From Laburnicola sp. R22_1 (taxonomy: Eukaryota > Ascomycota > Dothideomycetes > Pleosporales > Didymosphaeriaceae): a stretch of DNA of 64,000 bases. The notes below the pieces were generated by a model. It did not search any database and was not told where the DNA came from. It worked only from the letters and a program-made list of their open reading frames with translations. Numbering within the stretch: position 1 is the stretch's first letter; every line of letters starts with the position of its first letter. Shown here in pieces: positions 45,690 to 59,353 of this stretch. A program made the position numbers and the translations under genes. Where the stretch lies: contig JACONQ010000002.1 in NCBI GenBank assembly GCA_014281115.1, forward strand, positions 1,550,001-1,614,000. The letters run 5' to 3'.

Positions 45690-47034
45690 ATATATATAAA
45701 TATAGTCCTAATAATATATTATTTAAAGTTTTAAAAAGGTTTTAATAAAACTATAGTAGTTAAAAAGTTATTAAAGTTTATACTTTTTCAAATAGTGTTT
45801 TTACTAAGCCACTAATTTTCGCCTAATCTAATTCTTTTAAATAATTATAAAACTATATTTTTTCCATTTTTAAATCTATAAAATCTAGAATTTAGAGTTA
45901 GAAGTTTTATATAGTATACTAGTAATTAGTACTATTATATTAACTAGTAGTTACTATTTAGTAAGAGACTTTAACTTTATACTTTAAAAATCTTTTTTTA
46001 AAGCTTACTAAGCAGCTTATTAAGTAGCTTACTAAGGTTTTTTTAAATTTTAGCTAATTAAAGAGCTTTATTTGCTTATTAATTAGTATTTTATAGGTAG
46101 TATAGGCACCTAGAGTACTCTAAATACTCTAGCTACTCTAGGTGCACTAGTAGTATAGGTGTGTATTTTTACGCAACCTTATATATATACACACTAAGAG
46201 AAAAGTAGTATTACTAGTGCGTTCTAAGCGTATTTAGTATATAGGTGTGCGTAGTCTTATATAAAGCTACTTAGGTACTCTAAGTACTTATATGCATAAA
46301 AAAATTCTAATATAGAGGTAGAATAATAAAGGCTTTTTATCTTAAATAATATAATAAAGAAGTAGAGCCTTCTACTTAGTATTACTATAGTATAGTTATA
46401 AGATATAGCTTTATTTATAAAAAATAGTATTAGAAAAGATTTTAAGCGTATATATATACTTATAGTACCTAGGCGGCTTTATATATACCTATACACTAAA
46501 AGCACTCTAAGTGCACTTATAATACTACTTTTTCTTAGTATATATATGTGTAAAGTTGCGTAAGAATACGCACCTATACTACTAGTGCACCTAGGATACC
46601 TAGAGTATATAGGGCACTTATAGCACCTATACTATTATAATAATATTAATTAATTAGTAAATAAAGCTTTATAATTAGCTAGAAATTAAAAAAAGTTTAG
46701 TAAGCTGCTTAGTAAGCTTTAAAAAGATTTTTTAAAGTATAAAGTTAAAGTCTTGTACTATATAGTAATTACTAGTTAATTTAATAGTATTAATTACTAG
46801 CGTGTTATATAGAGCTTCTACCTAATTCTAAATTCTAGATTTTATAGGTTTAAAAATAGAAAAAATATAATTTTATAATTATTTAAAAGAATTAAATTAG
46901 ATAAAAATTAGTAGCTTAGTAAAGAATACTATTTTAAAAAGTATTAACTTTAATAACTTTTTAACTACTTTATTTTTATTAAAACTTTTTTAAAATTTTA
47001 TATACTATATTATTAGTAAGATATATTTATATAT
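45690..47034. repeat. 1.3 kb palindromic element
   Basis: About 45690-46260 is mirrored in reverse complement by about 46450-47034; for example TTTAAAGCTTACTAAGCAGC pairs with GCTGCTTAGTAAGCTTTAAA, and CACCTAGAGTACTC occurs in both arms. The centre (46300-46400) contains the AT-rich repeat family motif. This is either a foldback transposon with ~550 bp arms or two abutting inverted copies. The right arm ends exactly where the Gypsy 3' LTR starts. Confidence 0.7.
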
Positions 47035-47181
47035 TGTGAGAAACCTTAGCCCTAATTAGAACTTAGTAGAAAGATGGATTAAGTTCTGTATTTAAAGAAA
47101 GAAACCGCCTATTAAATTCTTAAGAGCCAATTAGGCACTAGCTTACTACGTAACCTATATAGTGGAGTTTATTCCACTATA
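47035..47181 (-). repeat. 3' LTR of the Gypsy element
   Basis: Aligns with 59354-59500 over its length (shared CCTAATTAGAACTTAGTA and AAGAAAGAAACCG). Differences are nearly all C/T or G/A, as expected from RIP. Adjacent to the polypurine tract. Confidence 0.85.
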
Positions 47182-47199
47182 TACCTTCCTACCTACTAA

Positions 47200-50100
47200 A
47201 GCTTAGCCCTATTAAGCTTTATACTAAACATCCTTCTAGAAAACACTCTAAATATTCTATAGCGCCTTCTACTAGTAAGTAGAGGTTAGGCCTATCTTTA
47301 ATAGTAAGCTTTACTAATTATCTAGCTTTATATAACCTTAAATAATAGCCTATAAACGCCTACCTATTTTTATTACTAACCTGCCTATTCTACTTATTCT
47401 TTACACTCTTATAATTTTTCTATAGTTTAGCTTTTTATCCTTTTAAACCCTAAACTATTCTTAAACCTTTACTTAGCCTGCCTTATTATGCCTTCCTATC
47501 TTTAGATTAACTATATCATAGGCGCCTATATATCTAGTCACCTTAGTTCTAGTAGTAGTAGTAGCGGCGGCAAGCCTCTTTATTAAGGCAATAATAGTGT
47601 AGGCTCTAGTAGTTTTAACCTTTTACTAGTGCCTAAAAAGTCTTCTATTAGTGTATTTATTACCTTCTTATCTCTACGTAAGTTCCTCGCACCCTAATAG
47701 TCTTTTAGGCTAACCCCTAAGAAGTAATTCCTCTCTTAAACGCACGCATTAGCTTTAATATTATAGCCTAAGTTTTTATAGCCCTTAGGTAAAGTGTTAA
47801 TAATAATAATAATCTACCTTATAGTTTGCAACCCTAGATAAATAGTTAAAATAATTTTATACTTTAGTTAGACTATAACTTTAATAAACTTATAATTAAT
47901 GCCTTACTCTTTTATTTTCTCTACTATAGTTAGAAAGTATAATAATACAATACTAAGAATAAGTACGTTATATTCTACTAGGCCTAATAGTCTAAATTAT
48001 TAAATAATAAAGGCCCTTATTCTATATACCTACTAAGCCTATTCGCTACTACTACCTAAGGATATATTAACTTTACCTATTTCCCTATTATAGGCAATAA
48101 TACTCTATTCTATAATAGGTGCCTACTAGTATAGTGTTAGTGTTTCTAGTTTGCTAATAATAATGTAAAACTATTATTTAGTAGCGTATGCATAGCCTAC
48201 TATATTTGTAATAAAAGCGCTCTATACTTTTTTATTCTAGGTATACTACGCTATCTCTCTCTTTATAGGTATACACCCTAAATACCTTTTAAGTTAACTA
48301 TTAAATAGGCTTTTATTCTTTACCTTCTAATTATTTTTTTATGTGTTAAGCACGCATTATAAATCTTAATACTTAGACCTAAGTAATACTTAGCTCTCTA
48401 GGAGTAATATCTATATTTAAGGGCCTTATAATTAGCAATAATCTTAAATTTCTACCTTAGTTAACCCCTAACTTTTTAATTCTATATCTTTTAGCTTTGC
48501 TTTAAGATACTATTTATCTAGCTTCTTTCTAATCTTCTTTTTATATAAGCTTTACTACTGCGTGTACCTATACTTCTAAATAGTCTAGAGTACCTACTTG
48601 CTAGGCTACTCTAAAGATAGGCCTATTAGCTTCTTAGATAGTTCTAGCACTACTTCTAGCTCTTGCCTATTATATAATTATAATTTATATATTCTAAGGA
48701 AGGGGAAGAGCTCTAAGAAGATATTAGACACGCTTTAACTATTAGCCTAATGGTTTTTTTTCCTATAATACTAATATAGAGAATAAAGCCTAGACTTAAG
48801 TTTTCTAGAAGTTGTAGTACTTCCTAAAGTAGGACTTCTTTTAGAGGCTATTGCAGAATTTCTAAGTTTAGGCTAGAGTTACTTAGGCTTATAGGTTCTA
48901 TAATAAGTATAAGGAGGAAAAAGAGTGGAAGAAAAATAGTAGTTCTAGCCTATAGCTTACTAGTAATAGCTACAAAAGTTCTTTTTTACCTACGGGCTAC
49001 TTAGGCTTTAGATAGCTTATTAGTACTTAAATATATCTCTTATCCCTACTATACTTTACTTCTTTTCTTATAATACTATATCTTTCTATCTACGCCTATA
49101 AGCTATTTGCTTTTTAATTACTATCTATAAATATCTAATCTACTCTTAGAGTTTCTTACTAGTAGTAATATAGTTGTACTTTTCTTAAAAGATACTACTA
49201 CCTATTACTAGTCTAGAAGCAGCGTTTACACATACGCCTTACCTACTATAACCTAATAGAGCCTTATAGCTACTTAGAGTATATAACCTGCCCTTTATAT
49301 TCTTCTACTTTCCTTCTTATTCTACTATTCTAATTCTTCTACCTAATAGTCTTAACCTTCTCCTTAACTATAGCTGCTATTAACTTCTTCTTTAGTAGCC
49401 ACACCTCTAGTGCTAGCAATAATAATAATAATAGTAATAGTAAGGAAAGTAGTTAAGGCTTATAATAGTTCTTGCTACTACTTATTAACAATACCCTATA
49501 ATTGCTCCTATTTTATTATGCGTATACCTACTCTAATTATCCCGTAGCTTACTAACTTATACTCTAGTTATTACCCTTTTAAATTAGCTATACAACTTTA
49601 GTACTATCTATAAGATTATAAGACTCTTATATAATATTTACACTAAGTATCTATTATTAGGCTATCTTATATAGTTTGCTTAAGGCATAGGTAGCTTTAA
49701 AATTAACTCTAATTTTGCTAATAATACTTCTATTGCCTATACTATCCTATTCTATTAGCTATACTAAGCTACTCTTATAAAAATATAAACACTAATAAAT
49801 AGAGGCGTAATTACTTTAAATAGTGCTTAGTGTCTAGTTATACTTCTTATATATCTTATATTTCTACCCTTCTCTTTACTATAGGCTAAGGCTATATTAA
49901 CTATAATTCTAGTATAGCTAAGAGTAATTATAATTAAGCCTATAGGGCTTGTAACTAGAGTTATTATCTTTGCTTTTAGTATATTAATAGTAGTTAGCGC
50001 CTTCTTTTTAAGAGCTACTACGTTCTATACTAGATAACTTCCTAATATTAGCAATGCTTTTTTAACTACTATAGTAAGCCTAATTTGCTCTTAACTAGTT

Positions 50101-51100
50101 TCTTATTACTAATCTGCCTACCTAGCTTTATTCTTTCTAGTATTGCTATAAACACTTAAGCTATTTTTTTCTAGTAAAGTTATTAGTAAGTGCGTAAGCT
50201 ATAGATAGAGCAACTAGAAGTAAATATCTATATCTATAATAAAATTAGTAAGCTGCTTAGTTCTAGTAACACTGCTCTAATACTTCCTACTAGACGCCTT
50301 AGTAGGCCTTATCTAATTATTAAGAGTTCCTTAGAGGCACCTAATTCTCTATTAGACACTAATTCTAATATTACTAAGCCTTCTCTATATATACCCCTTT
50401 TTAGATATTATTACGCCTAGCCTATTATCCTTTCTAGTACTAATAGTAGTAGTCCTTTCTTATTCTAAGATTCTCCCTATACACCACTCTTTTTCTATTT
50501 TTCTTAACCTATTATCTTCTCTAGTAGTAATAGTAGTAGCCCTTCTTTATCTTAGAGCTAAACTACTTCTACTTTTAGTTATTTACTCTCTAGCCCTTAT
50601 TCTTTTCTAAGTTAGGTCTTACTTAATATAGTACTGTAGATTAGCTCTTTATTCTCTAACTTATTACCCTTTTAAACTACTAATAATTCTTCTAAAGTTC
50701 TATTCTACTTGCCTTCCCCTATATATCTAGCTTCCTAATAGTCTATTAATTCTGCCTGCACTTCCTTATTCTTGCTTAGCCATAATAGTATAATTTTCTT
50801 TTTTTCTTTTTTAGGTCTATTCTTTATTCTTTCTAACCTCTCTGCCCAAGCTATACGCCTAAATTTAGGTCCTAGTAAAACTTAAGCTATAGAGTAAGGT
50901 AGCCCTATGCCTTGCTCCTATTAGAGTTGCAATCTAAACTCTAATTATAGCTTAGGCTATAGTAGTTATAGGGGTTTAGATTCTTATAAAGGTTAGTATA
51001 GTAGTTCTTAGCTTTTAATTTTCTAGCTGTCTAATTATTAGTTAGACTCTATTATTAGGGTCTATAGTTTATAATTCTAATCTAGTAATTATGCATATAT
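47200..51100. other. Unassigned 3.9 kb between integrase end and 3' LTR
   Basis: No known retroelement domain was recognised on the minus strand. In one plus-strand frame around 48800-49100 long runs broken only by TAG are seen (for example RFYNKYKEEKEWKKNSSSS), hinting at a decayed gene in the opposite orientation to the retroelement. Not identified. Confidence 0.35.
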
Positions 51101-52059
51101 ATTAGACTTTAATTTAACTTAGTACTAATACTATTATTTTATCTTTTCTTTAACTTTTTATTTTTAAATACTTCCTTCCCCCTTAAGAAATAAGCTGTCT
51201 CTTAGCTTATAATACGCTAATGTTCTGGCTAGCTTACTCCTCCTAATAGGCAAAGTCTAAGGAGTTAAAGTTTGCTAGTAGTAGTAGAATTCCTACTTAT
51301 TTTATTTTTATAGGGATATTTTGTGTATATCTTACTAGCCTCTATAATCTGCGCGTAAATATAAGATAATTAGGCTTAGGCCTCTATATAACTTTATTAA
51401 GGTCTATAGGATTAATTTTCTTTAAGGGATTAATAATTTCTTCTAAGAGGTTATTAGTGTCTATAATATTAGGTTCTAGTATTATATTAAAATCTATTAT
51501 TATGCGCGGATAGAATTAAATAATATAATTACTTAGTAATCTATTATAAAAGAGTATTTTATTAAGCTTCTTAAGTATATACTATCCTTTACTATATAGT
51601 GACATGGCCCTAATTCTAAAGGGGCCTTAGTACCTTCTAGCAAGCTTAACTTTACAACTTATATTATTAGCCTAAAAAGTATTATACACTAATACTAGAT
51701 TGCCTTATTATAGTGGCTCTATTTTAAAAGTGCGCTAGTTATTAAACTATTCCTTTTCTTATTTACGTAGTTAGATAGTTTAGTTAATAGCTTCTTAGAG
51801 GCAATAATTACACTTCTTAAACTGCTCTACTCTAATAGCTAGGAGTTCTTTAGTAGTATAAACCTATTTTTATAGAAGTGTCTACTATAGTAGGATATAA
51901 AGTTTAATAGGAAGAATATATTCTCTTTTATAGATTAGAAAGGCTAGTATTTCGTCTATAGATTGCTTTACTGTAACCTAATTAGCCTATAGAGCTTTAG
52001 GTAGGTTCTAGACCTAGTTGCCCTTTATCTTCTATAGTGAGCTAATAAGCTCTTAGTGA

Positions 52060-52470
52060 CCTCTTTCTACTAGACCTTACCCTTATAAGTAATAAGCACT
52101 AGATACTACTTATTAAATACTAAACTATTTAGCTAAGTCCTCTACTAAGCCTCTATTCTCTAGTTCTCTATCTATTAATAGGTAAAAAGGGATATTCTAC
52201 CTACTAAAGATAAATTCTTCTAAGAACTAGGTAACTATAGCTAAGTTAGTATTAGTAAGTGCTTTTACTTTAGGCTATCTAAAGGTATAGTCCCTAGTAA
52301 TAACTATAAATTTCTTTCCTTTTTTGCTTCTAGGCATATACACTATATCTACTATAATCTATTTCTAGATTATATTTATTTTCTATATAGGGTATAGCTT
52401 CTCTACTACTCTTTTAGTAGAATACGCCTAATATTTAGCGCAAGTCTTAATATGTTCCTTAATACTTTAA
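52060..52470 (-). pseudogene. Gypsy integrase remnant
   Basis: Minus-strand translation gives a readable integrase core: HIKTCAKY near the zinc finger, VDIVYMPRSKKGKKFIVITR around the first catalytic Asp, then FLEEFIFSR, INRELENRGLVEDLAKQF and VVSSAYYL. Breaks are TAG/TAA codons. The second catalytic Asp appears as Asn in INRELEN (GAC to AAC), a RIP-type change that alone would abolish activity. Confidence 0.75.
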
Positions 52471-53639
52471 TATAGATTTAGCTAGTAGTAATATACTATA
52501 ATCTTCTTCTAGGTGCCTTCTTATTCTTAATAGCTTAATTTCTTATAGAGTTATTATAAAATATCTGCCTATTAAACTAGATTATTTACAACTCTGCGTA
52601 GCAGCCTATTTTCTATAGTTTAATACTATAGTATGCTTTTTATAACCCTATACTTCTAAGCTTATAGCCTAATATACCTTTAGTTTTTCTTAAATAGGCC
52701 TTTAGATATAGTTAGGATTATAAGCTAGATTGCAATATTGCGAAAGTGTTTAATATATAGATTAAAGAGAATTTTAGGCAGGTTATTTATAGTAGGCTCC
52801 GCATATTCTATTTTTACTTTAGTCTTCTTACCTATAGCAAAGACTATAATACTAATATATCCTAAATACTTGTTAATAAAGTTCTTAATATCTTCTTCTA
52901 GCTATTTAGAAGGGACCTAACTTTTTTACTATCTATATCTTAAGAGCGTATTAGCAACTATATTCTTACGCCCTAAGATATAGTAAATATTAAACTTTTA
53001 GAGTATTAGAAGTGCTAACTAGCAGATTATTAAAGCCCCTAGTAAGTTAGTTACGCTACAATTTAACTAGGCAATTAAGGTGTAGGAGTTAGTTTTTATA
53101 ATAAAGTATATTTTATAGATCTAGAGTTAAAACTTTTTAAGCATAAGAAGAAGGGCTTTATACTTATACTTTCCTAAATTCTAGTTATATTCGCTCTAAA
53201 ACTAAATACCTAATTTAAACTACACTAGATAAAGAAGACTATTTAGTCTATATTACTGTATTGTGGCTTCCTATCCAATTTTGCTACTATCTACTAAGAT
53301 TACTATTTTTTATAATAGCTTTAAGTAGTTAATAGACACTAGTACTAGGGCAAAAGTAATACTCTTTTTTAATTGCTATATTACTATATTCTCTATAATT
53401 TCCTAGTAAAACTCTACACCCTTATATAGCAGTACAAATAGTAGTGCAGCAATTATTATAAAGTTTTTAATTTAGATTTAATAGTATATATAAACTCTAA
53501 GAAAAATTTAGATATCTTTAGCGCAGTTACAAGGTGGCTATTTAATAACCTTAGCTACTTTCTTTTAGAATAGATATTAACTATTCTTTTTAACTATATA
53601 GCTAACTATGTCTATAGTAGCATAGCCCTAGTTAGACTT

Positions 53640-54230
53640 CTTATCTAACGTAGTGACTCCCGCTAGTTCTATATTTATTAGGAAGAGAAACATCGCAGAC
53701 CTTTTGGTATACGGTACAATGCTGTAAGGGAAAGCTGTGTTCTATATTTATTAGAACCTAATTAAAATTTATAAGGTATTTTGTAATATATCTATAAATT
53801 CCTTTCTTAAGTATCTCTCTACTATAGTTAGTCTTTAGGCCCTTTACTATAATATTGTCTATATAAGGTATATAATAAGAGAAAATCTAGTTATAAATTT
53901 TTTTATAATAATCTGCATAAACTTAGTTACAGAATTAGTTATTTCTATAAGTAACGTGCACTACTAGATAAGTCTTAGAGGTGTGTAAAATATAGTTATA
54001 GCATAGAAAAGTTTATAAAGGGTTACTTAGTTATATCTAGAGAAGAAGTTAATAAGAGATATTATAAGATAACTAGCAAACTCTTCTAAGAACTTATTAG
54101 GGTTTAGGAGAAGATTGCTATTTTAAACTATAATACTATTAATATATTAAGCGTTATTAATTAGTTAGTATTCTTTATTCTTCTTTTTAACTAACAACTA
54201 TAGATTATAATATAGACTTCTACTATACTC
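53640..54230 (-). pseudogene. Gypsy reverse transcriptase remnant
   Basis: Minus-strand frames show LINFFSRYN at 54025-54060 (family pattern IDFFSGYDQ), and at about 53800-53870 IPYIDNIIVKGLKTNYSREI; YIDN (53854-53865) is the palm YIDD catalytic motif with the second Asp turned to Asn by a RIP-type change. Downstream ELAGVTTLDKKSN follows. A 73 bp insertion event (57 bp plus a 16 bp duplication) interrupts the frame at 53666-53754. Confidence 0.8.
53666..53754. other. 57 bp unmutated insert with 16 bp target duplication
   Basis: GTTCTATATTTATTAG occurs at 53666-53681 and again at 53739-53754, bracketing 57 bp (53682-53738) of non-AT-rich DNA. The insert keeps CA dinucleotides (CATCGCAGACC, TACAATG) unlike everything around it, so it entered after RIP. 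Bases 53721-53739 equal bases 4-22 of this window. Confidence 0.85.
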
Positions 54231-57200
54231 TAGCACGCCCTAATTAAGTCTCTACTACACTATATTAATAACTATATTTCTAAGTTTCTAAGAAACTAGA
54301 AAGTGTAATTCCTTCTAAGTAATATAGTTAATAGTGTGAATCTTAACTAGTAAAGCTATATTAGGATGCACTCGCCCTAACTTAGTAAATTTAAAAGATA
54401 GGGCTAGTTCTCTTTAATATAGAACTTTTAGCAATATGTCTTTTTTCTAAAGTAAGAGATCTAGACTAATCTTTATTTCCGCAATCTATTCTAGTGTTAA
54501 CTAATCGCCTCTTAGGAATTTCGCCTACTAGCTAAGAAGGTATTTATTAAATAGCTAAGGCCTAGTGTTAGTCCTCTTTTGCTTTTTTATAGCCTCCTGC
54601 TTCTAGTCTAACTAGCCCTTAATATTCTAAGGCTTAACGCCTAAGTTATATATAGGGTTAACTTTTTTATCCTTAGTCTTATATATAGTGTTTACTTTAA
54701 AAGCTATTCTAGTTCTATTAATTATTTTTATCTATTCTGCCTAGAACATGTTGCTTTTAACTCTTATTACCTTTTTAGACTTTATTTACATAGCTAGAGC
54801 CTAGAGAATCTTATTAACTTCTTTATCGCAGTCTAGTAAATTAATAACTAGAAGTCCTTAGTTATCTTAGATAATAATACTACTATCTATATACCTCCTA
54901 ATTATACCTTAATTAGCGTAGTAGATAAAATTCTTATTTAGATCTATTATTAACTAGTCCTTATTAGCATTCTATATACGCTATTTATCTCTATTTGTAA
55001 TTTTCTCTTCGCAAGTTAGTACTGCCTAATTTAGCGCCTACTTCTAGGCCCTTAGTCCTACTTTCTACTTAAACTTAATATTAGCCTTACTTATTATTAA
55101 TATTAATCTATAGCAAAGCCACTACTCTAAGACTATATTAGCGCTAAGTTCTAGATATTCTAGGTACTTAGGAATGCTAGCCCTAGCTACTGTGTTTCCT
55201 TAAAGTTTTCTATTATCTTAGTAATAATTACGCCTCCTAGGTTAAATAGGTTAGCGTAAGTAGCTACAAATTGTATAGAGTAGAGCTTCTTATTGTTCTA
55301 TAGCTTATAGTAGGTCTTACTATTATTTTTATAAAAGAATTTTGCCTTTGCGTTTACTAAGAATAAGTTTTCTAGAATAATAGCACTAGATAAAGGCCTA
55401 ATAACAAATAGCGTTATTATAATAATAACCTAGCCCATCCTAATTAGGGCTTAGAACACAATACCTTAGAAATTCTTATAATTACTATTTATAGTTATTA
55501 GTTTTATGCTTTATAATTAAGGTAGTATAGATATAATCAAGAGGCCTATAGCTTTAGTAGTGCTAAGGTAAATAGTGTTTAATTCTACACCTATATTAAG
55601 CAAGACACTTATCTAATACTTATTAATCTAATATATTACTTAGGGACAGTCTCTTTTTATATATTTAACCCCTAATTCTTTCTTAAAATCCTTTCTATTA
55701 GCAATAGTTATAGTTAGTGTCGCTTTACTAAACTATGCTTTTATAATTAATATGCCTATACTAGCTACTTAGTTTACCTATAATAGTGCTTAAGATAAAT
55801 TTAGTTTATAAGATCTATAGTAAGTAACTACTCTATTCTTAAGCTTAACTAATATCTATTTAGAGACTTAGATTCTAGAAATAGGTATATAGTTAGTATG
55901 CCTAGCGTCTAAGTCTTTATTAGTTACTTCCTTTATAGTAGTAGCTAGTATCTGTAGCTAGTGTAGGTCCCCTTTACTAAAGGCATTCTTAAATATTATC
56001 TTTTTAACTTCTAGTATATTACTAAGTACTTCTTAGACTATTAGGCTAACTCTAGTATTTATTACTTAGGATAATATGTCTTTAGAACTGCCTACTAGGA
56101 TATTAACTAGTTTTGTTTTCTTTTTAGCTGCTAAGATCTCCTTTCTTAGGATTAGACCTAAGATATTATTAGGCCTATATATCTTTATATTCTTTATACC
56201 TTCTATTAGAAAATTTTATTTTAAAAAAGATACCTACTTTATTCTTTTTTATCTTTTTATTATTATCCTTCCTTCTATAAACTATAGGGATGCCTTATTT
56301 AAAAACTTTAATATTCGTAATTATTCCTATCTTTAGTAATTCCCTAAGACTTAGTTAAGTTATTAGAGTATTTAAGCTCGCAGCTTATAGTTTATATAGT
56401 CGATTTAGAGATTAAACTATTACTAGTATATCTTTATTTAGAATAGCTTGCTCCCTCTAAGTCACTTTAAATTTCTTTTTAAAAAGGAGGCTAGGTGCTA
56501 TTATTTTATTAAACGTAAACTAGCTACTATTAGCTTCTATAACTAATTCTACCTAGTAAGTTATTACTATTATTGCGGCTTTCTAACTCTAAGATATCTA
56601 TAGGGCCTCCTTTATTAATCTATCTATTTGCTTCTTGTTCTATACTAGGCAGATTAGTATCTAGTTCTACTTACTTCTAGCGCTAATGCGTTAAATTTCG
56701 TCCTAATTATTATTTAGTTAGTCCTACTAGACTCTTTGTAATTCTATATTATAGTATACCTATTTATTATTCTTAAGTGAATTTCTCTTCTCGCATTTCC
56801 TATTTATAATAATATAGTCCTTTCTATATTTAAAGTATTCTTTAAAATAGTTATCCTCTTACTATATTAGGTCTATTACTATCACAGCTATATTAAACAT
56901 CTTTGTTTTGTAGAGATTCTAACTAAGGTCGAGTTCGCACTATACATAGAGAAGAGTAAAACAGAACTATTATAGCTATATATATATTAACTTGCATTAG
57001 CGCTACTATATAGGCCTAAGACTAGATTAGTATATAGTACTAGGGCTATTATAGTACTATCTACTTTAGAGCCTACTTTACCCTTATAATAATTTTCTAG
57101 CTAATAGCTAGGTCTAATAGAATCTCTATCTCTTAAGAGTTCTAGTTCTAAACTAGAATATTCTAAAGCCTTATAGCTTTAAGCCTTTTAGTTAGCTTGT

Positions 57201-59353
57201 CTACTTTGTATTAAGAAATAGTTAAGCCTAAGGTTACCTACGCGCCTAGAGCTCCTTATAGTCTTACTTATTAGAAGTTTAGGTTAAGCCTAGTAGGTTA
57301 GAAAACACTTTATAGTATTAGTAGTACTTGTAGCTTAATAGTCTAAGATAGTATTAGCGCTTAGATTTAATATATTAGATCTAGTATATATTCTTCTAAC
57401 TAGATTTAAGCTTTAAAAGCTATCTCTCTATTATGTTAAAGTTAAGCTCTATAAGTCTCTTTATTAACTAGTTGTTCTTTATTAGGATATTGCCCGCTAG
57501 CTGCTTACTTAGGCCTTACATAAGAAGTATACTCTTTTAGCTTTTTATAATTATGCCTACCCTTAGGCATTTTCTAAACCTAATTGTAAACTAGTTTAGA
57601 AAATTATAAATATTAAGGTTTATTATTACTTAACACTGAGCTAGCTACGCCTTTAATACTTTCTCTATCTTTTTAGTTTAGGCCTAATTCTAACTTTACT
57701 AACGCCTACACATAGCTACCTATAGCTTTTACTATATCTCTTTTTCTTCTACCTTAGAGTATTCTAGTATTAAGAAGTTAAGCATATTCTAAATCTCTTA
57801 GCTGCAATATTTCTTAACTCTAATAACCTTATTTTTCTTAGAATACTAGTAGTAGTTCGTGCGTTTTTTATTATCTTAAAGAAACTAGGTTATATTATCT
57901 TTTATAAAGTGCAGCTTCTTACCTAAGAATAAGTTAGGTTCTATAATAATGCTCTACACTAGATTTTACTAGGTAGCTTTGTTAGTAAGAGACTATAGGG
58001 CTATTACTATTTGCGCTATAAAGATATTAGCGTCTTTAGCTAGCTAAGATAGTATTAGTGCTTTCCCTTTAGATTCTTGTAAGAAGCTTTTTATAAGGAG
58101 TAGAGACCCTTTAGTAGGTATATAGATACCCTTATTAGTTAAGCTTATTATCTCTATAAAACTAATAGCCTAAGGGAATTTTAGGCTTAGGTTCTTACAC
58201 TTCCTAAGTGCTAGGATATTAAGGAACTTACGCATCTTACTATAATCTAGACCCTCTAATTAGAATTACTAATGGTTGTTTAGTCTTCTAGTAGTAGATA
58301 TTATTATTACTAGTTATCTAGTTAGTTTTTTAAGTAGTTAGAGTTAGTGTTCTAGTTTTTTTTTACTTCTGTTTCTGCCTCTACATACCTATACTTATTA
58401 TTATCTTTTAGCTTTCTTTAACTTTGCCTTAGTTTTAGGTTCTAAGAGTAATATAGTATCTAGCTTTAGTCCTTTCCTTAGTCTAGGTTTTAGTGCCCTA
58501 GTCTATTCTTAATTCTTATCTATTTATAATTACTTAGTTATCTAGTTCTAGTAGGGTAATTTTAGCTCTAAGCGTCTTTTAGCGTCTAGTTCTAACTACT
58601 TCTTAATCTAGGCTTCTATTTTTATTTTATTTTTATACTTTTTATACCTAAGTCTATACTTTATATATAATATTATATATATACTAGGTTATTATTTTTT
58701 ATTATTTATTCCTAGAGGCTTAATATTTTAACTCTAAGAGTTGCTTAGTGCCTAGTTCTAGTTATTTTCTAGTCTAGGTCTTAGTCTAGTCTAGTGCTAG
58801 TCTAGTCTAGTTCTAGAGTCTACGCTCTATACATAATTTGTATATATACTAGAGTTATTAGTATTTATTATTTATTTCTAGAGGCTTAATATTCTAACTC
58901 TAAGAGTTATTTAGTGCCTAGTTCTAGTTGTTTTCTAGTCTAGATCTTAGTCTAGTCTAGTGCTAGTCTAGTCTAGTCTAGTCTAGTCTAGTCTAGTCTA
59001 GTTCTAAAGCCTATACTCTATATCTAATTTGTGTATATACTAGAGTTATTAGTATTTATTATTTATTATTTATTTCTAGTAGTGTAGTTTAATTAGGGCT
59101 AGTGTAGTAACTAATTAAAGCTTAGGTTATATTTCTATTTTAAGATTAGCGCTATACTTAGTTACGTCTAATTTTATCTCTAAGTCTCTTTTAGAGTTTC
59201 TTTTTATTTCTACTATATGCTGTTTTATACATCGCTACGCACTACTATTATTCTATCTTATCTTTTTCTACTTATCTATATTAGAGTACTAATATAATAG
59301 CCTTTTTAAGATTAAGGTTTTAAAGGTTTAAGTTACGAGTTAGTCGCTAATTT

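Noticed and set aside
56076..56336. 86-codon Phe/Ile-rich frame inside the Gypsy element
   Set aside because: Antisense to the retroelement and typical of chance T-rich translation.
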